Below are positions 62,784 through 64,000 of a DNA stretch of 64,000 nt, piece after piece. A model generated the notes under the pieces. It did not search any database. It had not been told where the DNA came from and saw nothing but the letters and a program-made list of their open reading frames with translations. Position 1 is the first letter of the stretch; the number at the start of each line of letters is the position of its first letter. Source of the DNA: Methanospirillum purgamenti (GTDB taxonomy: Archaea; Halobacteriota; Methanomicrobia; Methanomicrobiales; Methanospirillaceae); NCBI RefSeq assembly GCF_018502485.1, contig NZ_CP075546.1. One strand, 5' to 3'. The position numbers were made by a program, and so were the translations under genes.

Positions 62784-62797
62784 TCTATATAAAAATA
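62784..62797 (-). promoter_or_regulatory. TATA box of thermosome gene
   Basis: On the minus strand TATTTTTATATAGAA, with its centre about 45 bases upstream of the thermosome ATG at 62744. It matches the archaeal TATA consensus well and predicts a leader of about 20 nt. Confidence 0.6.
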
Positions 62798-63718
62798 TCA
62801 GTTTAGAATCAAGTTGATGAGGTCGTCAGGTTCATCAAGAGAAAGGAGGGAATCTTCTCCAATCATCAGAGTACGCCCTATTCTGCGCTGCCTGTGATCA
62901 TCGGTCATTACACACATGGCATGAGTTCGCGTCACCTGGGAAATGTTGCCTATGATTCCTGCCCTTCTGGCTACCTTCTGAGATGATCCATATCCTGTCA
63001 ATATTGTGTGAGAATCATATCTTACGAGAGCCTGGAAAGGAGCATGATGCATGGGTTGGACATGCATCCCCATCTCCTCAATTGCAGCCTGAATCGGCAT
63101 TTCCTCTGGGGTTGTGAGATTATTATGTTCTTTGAACTGCGATTTGGATTGAATCAGATCAATAGGCTCTACTACTCCTGAATCAAACGTCTCTTCAATT
63201 CTGAGAGCAATTTCAATGGTAGTCCCCATTCCTGATTCGTATTTCGCAACAGTTCGCCTGGAAACACCTAGTATCTGACCAAGATCTCCTAATGAAAGGT
63301 TAGAATGTTCACGAAGTTCACGAAGGCGTTCACCGCTGATATTCACATAGAGACCTCCTGGTGATGCATAAATGAGAGGTGGTGAATCTTCTACAAAATA
63401 GTCATGCAAGGTTGGGTAGTTTATCGCAAAAATTCCATACCTGACATAAACCGCACCTCGTTCCAGCTCAGCATCCCTGGCTCTCTCACCAACAATCAGC
63501 GGTGTTCCACTGAGATTGCGGGCAATCCTGTCCAGGTCCCGTGCATTTTCTTCACTGATGCTATCAATATGAGAAATCACCTTCAGGACAACAATCCGTT
63601 CACCATTTCCGGCAATGATGTCAAAACTCTTAGGTCTCATTGCGAAAACTTCGGATACTTCATATCCTGCCATGATCATCACACTGATGACATTACGAAG
63701 CAGACGATCCTGGGACAT
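62798..63718 (-). CDS. archaeal HTH transcriptional regulator
   Basis: 306-residue regulator of the archaeal family with an N-terminal nuclease-fold-like domain and a central HTH_3. QDRLLRNVISVMIMAGYEVSEVFAMRPKSFDIIAG, IVVLKVISHIDSISEENARDLDRIARNLSGTPLIVGE, then the helix-turn-helix LREHSNLSLGDLGQILGVSRRTVAKYESGMGTTIEIALRIEE. Target genes unknown; its proximity to the thermosome may be coincidental. Confidence 0.9.
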   Translation of the reverse strand: MSQDRLLRNVISVMIMAGYEVSEVFAMRPKSFDIIAGNGERIVVLKVISHIDSISEENARDLDRIARNLSGTPLIVGERARDAELERGAVYVRYGIFAINYPTLHDYFVEDSPPLIYASPGGLYVNISGERLRELREHSNLSLGDLGQILGVSRRTVAKYESGMGTTIEIALRIEETFDSGVVEPIDLIQSKSQFKEHNNLTTPEEMPIQAAIEEMGMHVQPMHHAPFQALVRYDSHTILTGYGSSQKVARRAGIIGNISQVTRTHAMCVMTDDHRQRRIGRTLMIGEDSLLSLDEPDDLINLILN

Positions 63719-63848
63719 GTACTACCGTATTTGGTACTTGTATAATTCCTGTACATAAGGAATGTGGTGCGCAGGTGGTTATTAGACCAAAAATCCATAT
63801 GGGCCTAATCTTGTAGAATCACTCAATATGGGGAGCAGATGAAAAAAT

Positions 63849-64000
63849 ATGACAAATATTCATTTTTATATCGGTCTGGATGATACCGATGCTCCGGATG
63901 GTATGTGTACTACCTGGCTTGGTGCTCTTCTGGCTACCATTATCAAAGCGAAGGGTATGAGAATAATCAGTACCCGGTTGGTAAGGTTAAATCCTACCAT
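63849..64000 (+). CDS. tiaS: tRNA(Ile2) 2-agmatinylcytidine synthetase TiaS, 5' part
   Basis: 50 residues are visible before the window ends: TNIHFYIGLDDTDAPDGMCTTWLGALLATI and KAKGMRIISTRLVRLNPT. The YIGLDDTDAPDGMCTT opening is the TiaS signature (usually GIDDTDSPxGMCTTY). TiaS modifies the wobble cytidine of tRNA-Ile(CAU) with agmatine in archaea. The gene continues past the window. Confidence 0.9.
   Translation, partial: MTNIHFYIGLDDTDAPDGMCTTWLGALLATIIKAKGMRIISTRLVRLNPT

Noticed and set aside
1..64000. CRISPR arrays and rRNA genes
   Set aside because: I saw no regularly spaced direct repeats with unique spacers and no rRNA-like sequence; the only structural RNA gene found is tRNA-Gly.

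Overview
The window reads as the chromosome of a methanogenic archaeon of the order Methanomicrobiales, probably Methanospirillum or a close relative. That is inferred from gene content and I could not run a search. The markers are a thermosome subunit, a Rio2 kinase, cupin-type glucose-6-phosphate isomerase, an NrpR-type domain protein, the methanogen-restricted DUF1890/DUF1894 pair, archaeal riboflavin and tetrapyrrole genes, TiaS, and archaeal TATA-like promoters. Core genes are moderately GC-rich, tightly packed and often overlap by 1-25 bases. The stretch from about 26.3 to 44.8 kb is AT-rich and full of insertion sequences and broken genes.

Layout. 1-12.2 kb: housekeeping genes (TPR protein, thiL, a DUF460 nuclease-fold protein, rio2, an inactivated-looking tRNA-thiolase paralogue, nadE, cupin PGI, an HTH-less NrpR protein, peroxiredoxin, rlmH, a transglutaminase-fold protein, pncB). 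12.2-20.3 kb: a complete 14-gene mbhA-N operon on the minus strand, encoding a membrane-bound [NiFe] hydrogenase fused to an Mrp-type antiporter module; it couples ferredoxin and H2 to an ion gradient. 20.5-25.2 kb: a PUA/PP-loop protein with an APS-reductase-like cysteine pattern, hisH, a response regulator, arfC, DUF1894, DUF1890 and a cysteine-rich secreted repeat protein. 25.4-44.8 kb: the accessory island. 45.6-51.6 kb: tRNA-Gly and a tetrapyrrole operon (precorrin-2 dehydrogenase, hemA, hemB, hemL, hemC, cobA) feeding F430, cobamide and siroheme. 51.7-54.8 kb: three tandem secreted paralogues. 54.9-64 kb: DUF1015 protein, RimI-like acetyltransferase, CAP-domain secreted protein, a soluble REC-PAS-PAS chemoreceptor facing cheW, thermosome, an archaeal HTH regulator and the start of tiaS.

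The island holds four exactly delimited insertion sequences: two near-identical 1682-bp copies and one 1755-bp relative, each with 10-bp target duplications, and a 1446-bp element with a 5-bp duplication. A fifth element has a transposase broken by a nonsense codon. There are also three toxin-antitoxin loci, two of them decayed, and an exported acetoacetate-decarboxylase-like protein cut off from its promoter by one insertion.

The most notable finding is hidden in the island. Removing two of the insertion sequences with one copy of each target duplication joins three fragments (35921-36789, 38482-38578, 40030-41079) into one uninterrupted 671-codon frame. It encodes a RuvB-like AAA+ ATPase fused to an Mrr-type restriction endonuclease. 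Directly upstream on the same strand is an AT-rich gene for a zinc-finger, pentapeptide-like, channel-like membrane protein. Together they look like a two-gene defence locus, silenced very recently by transposition.
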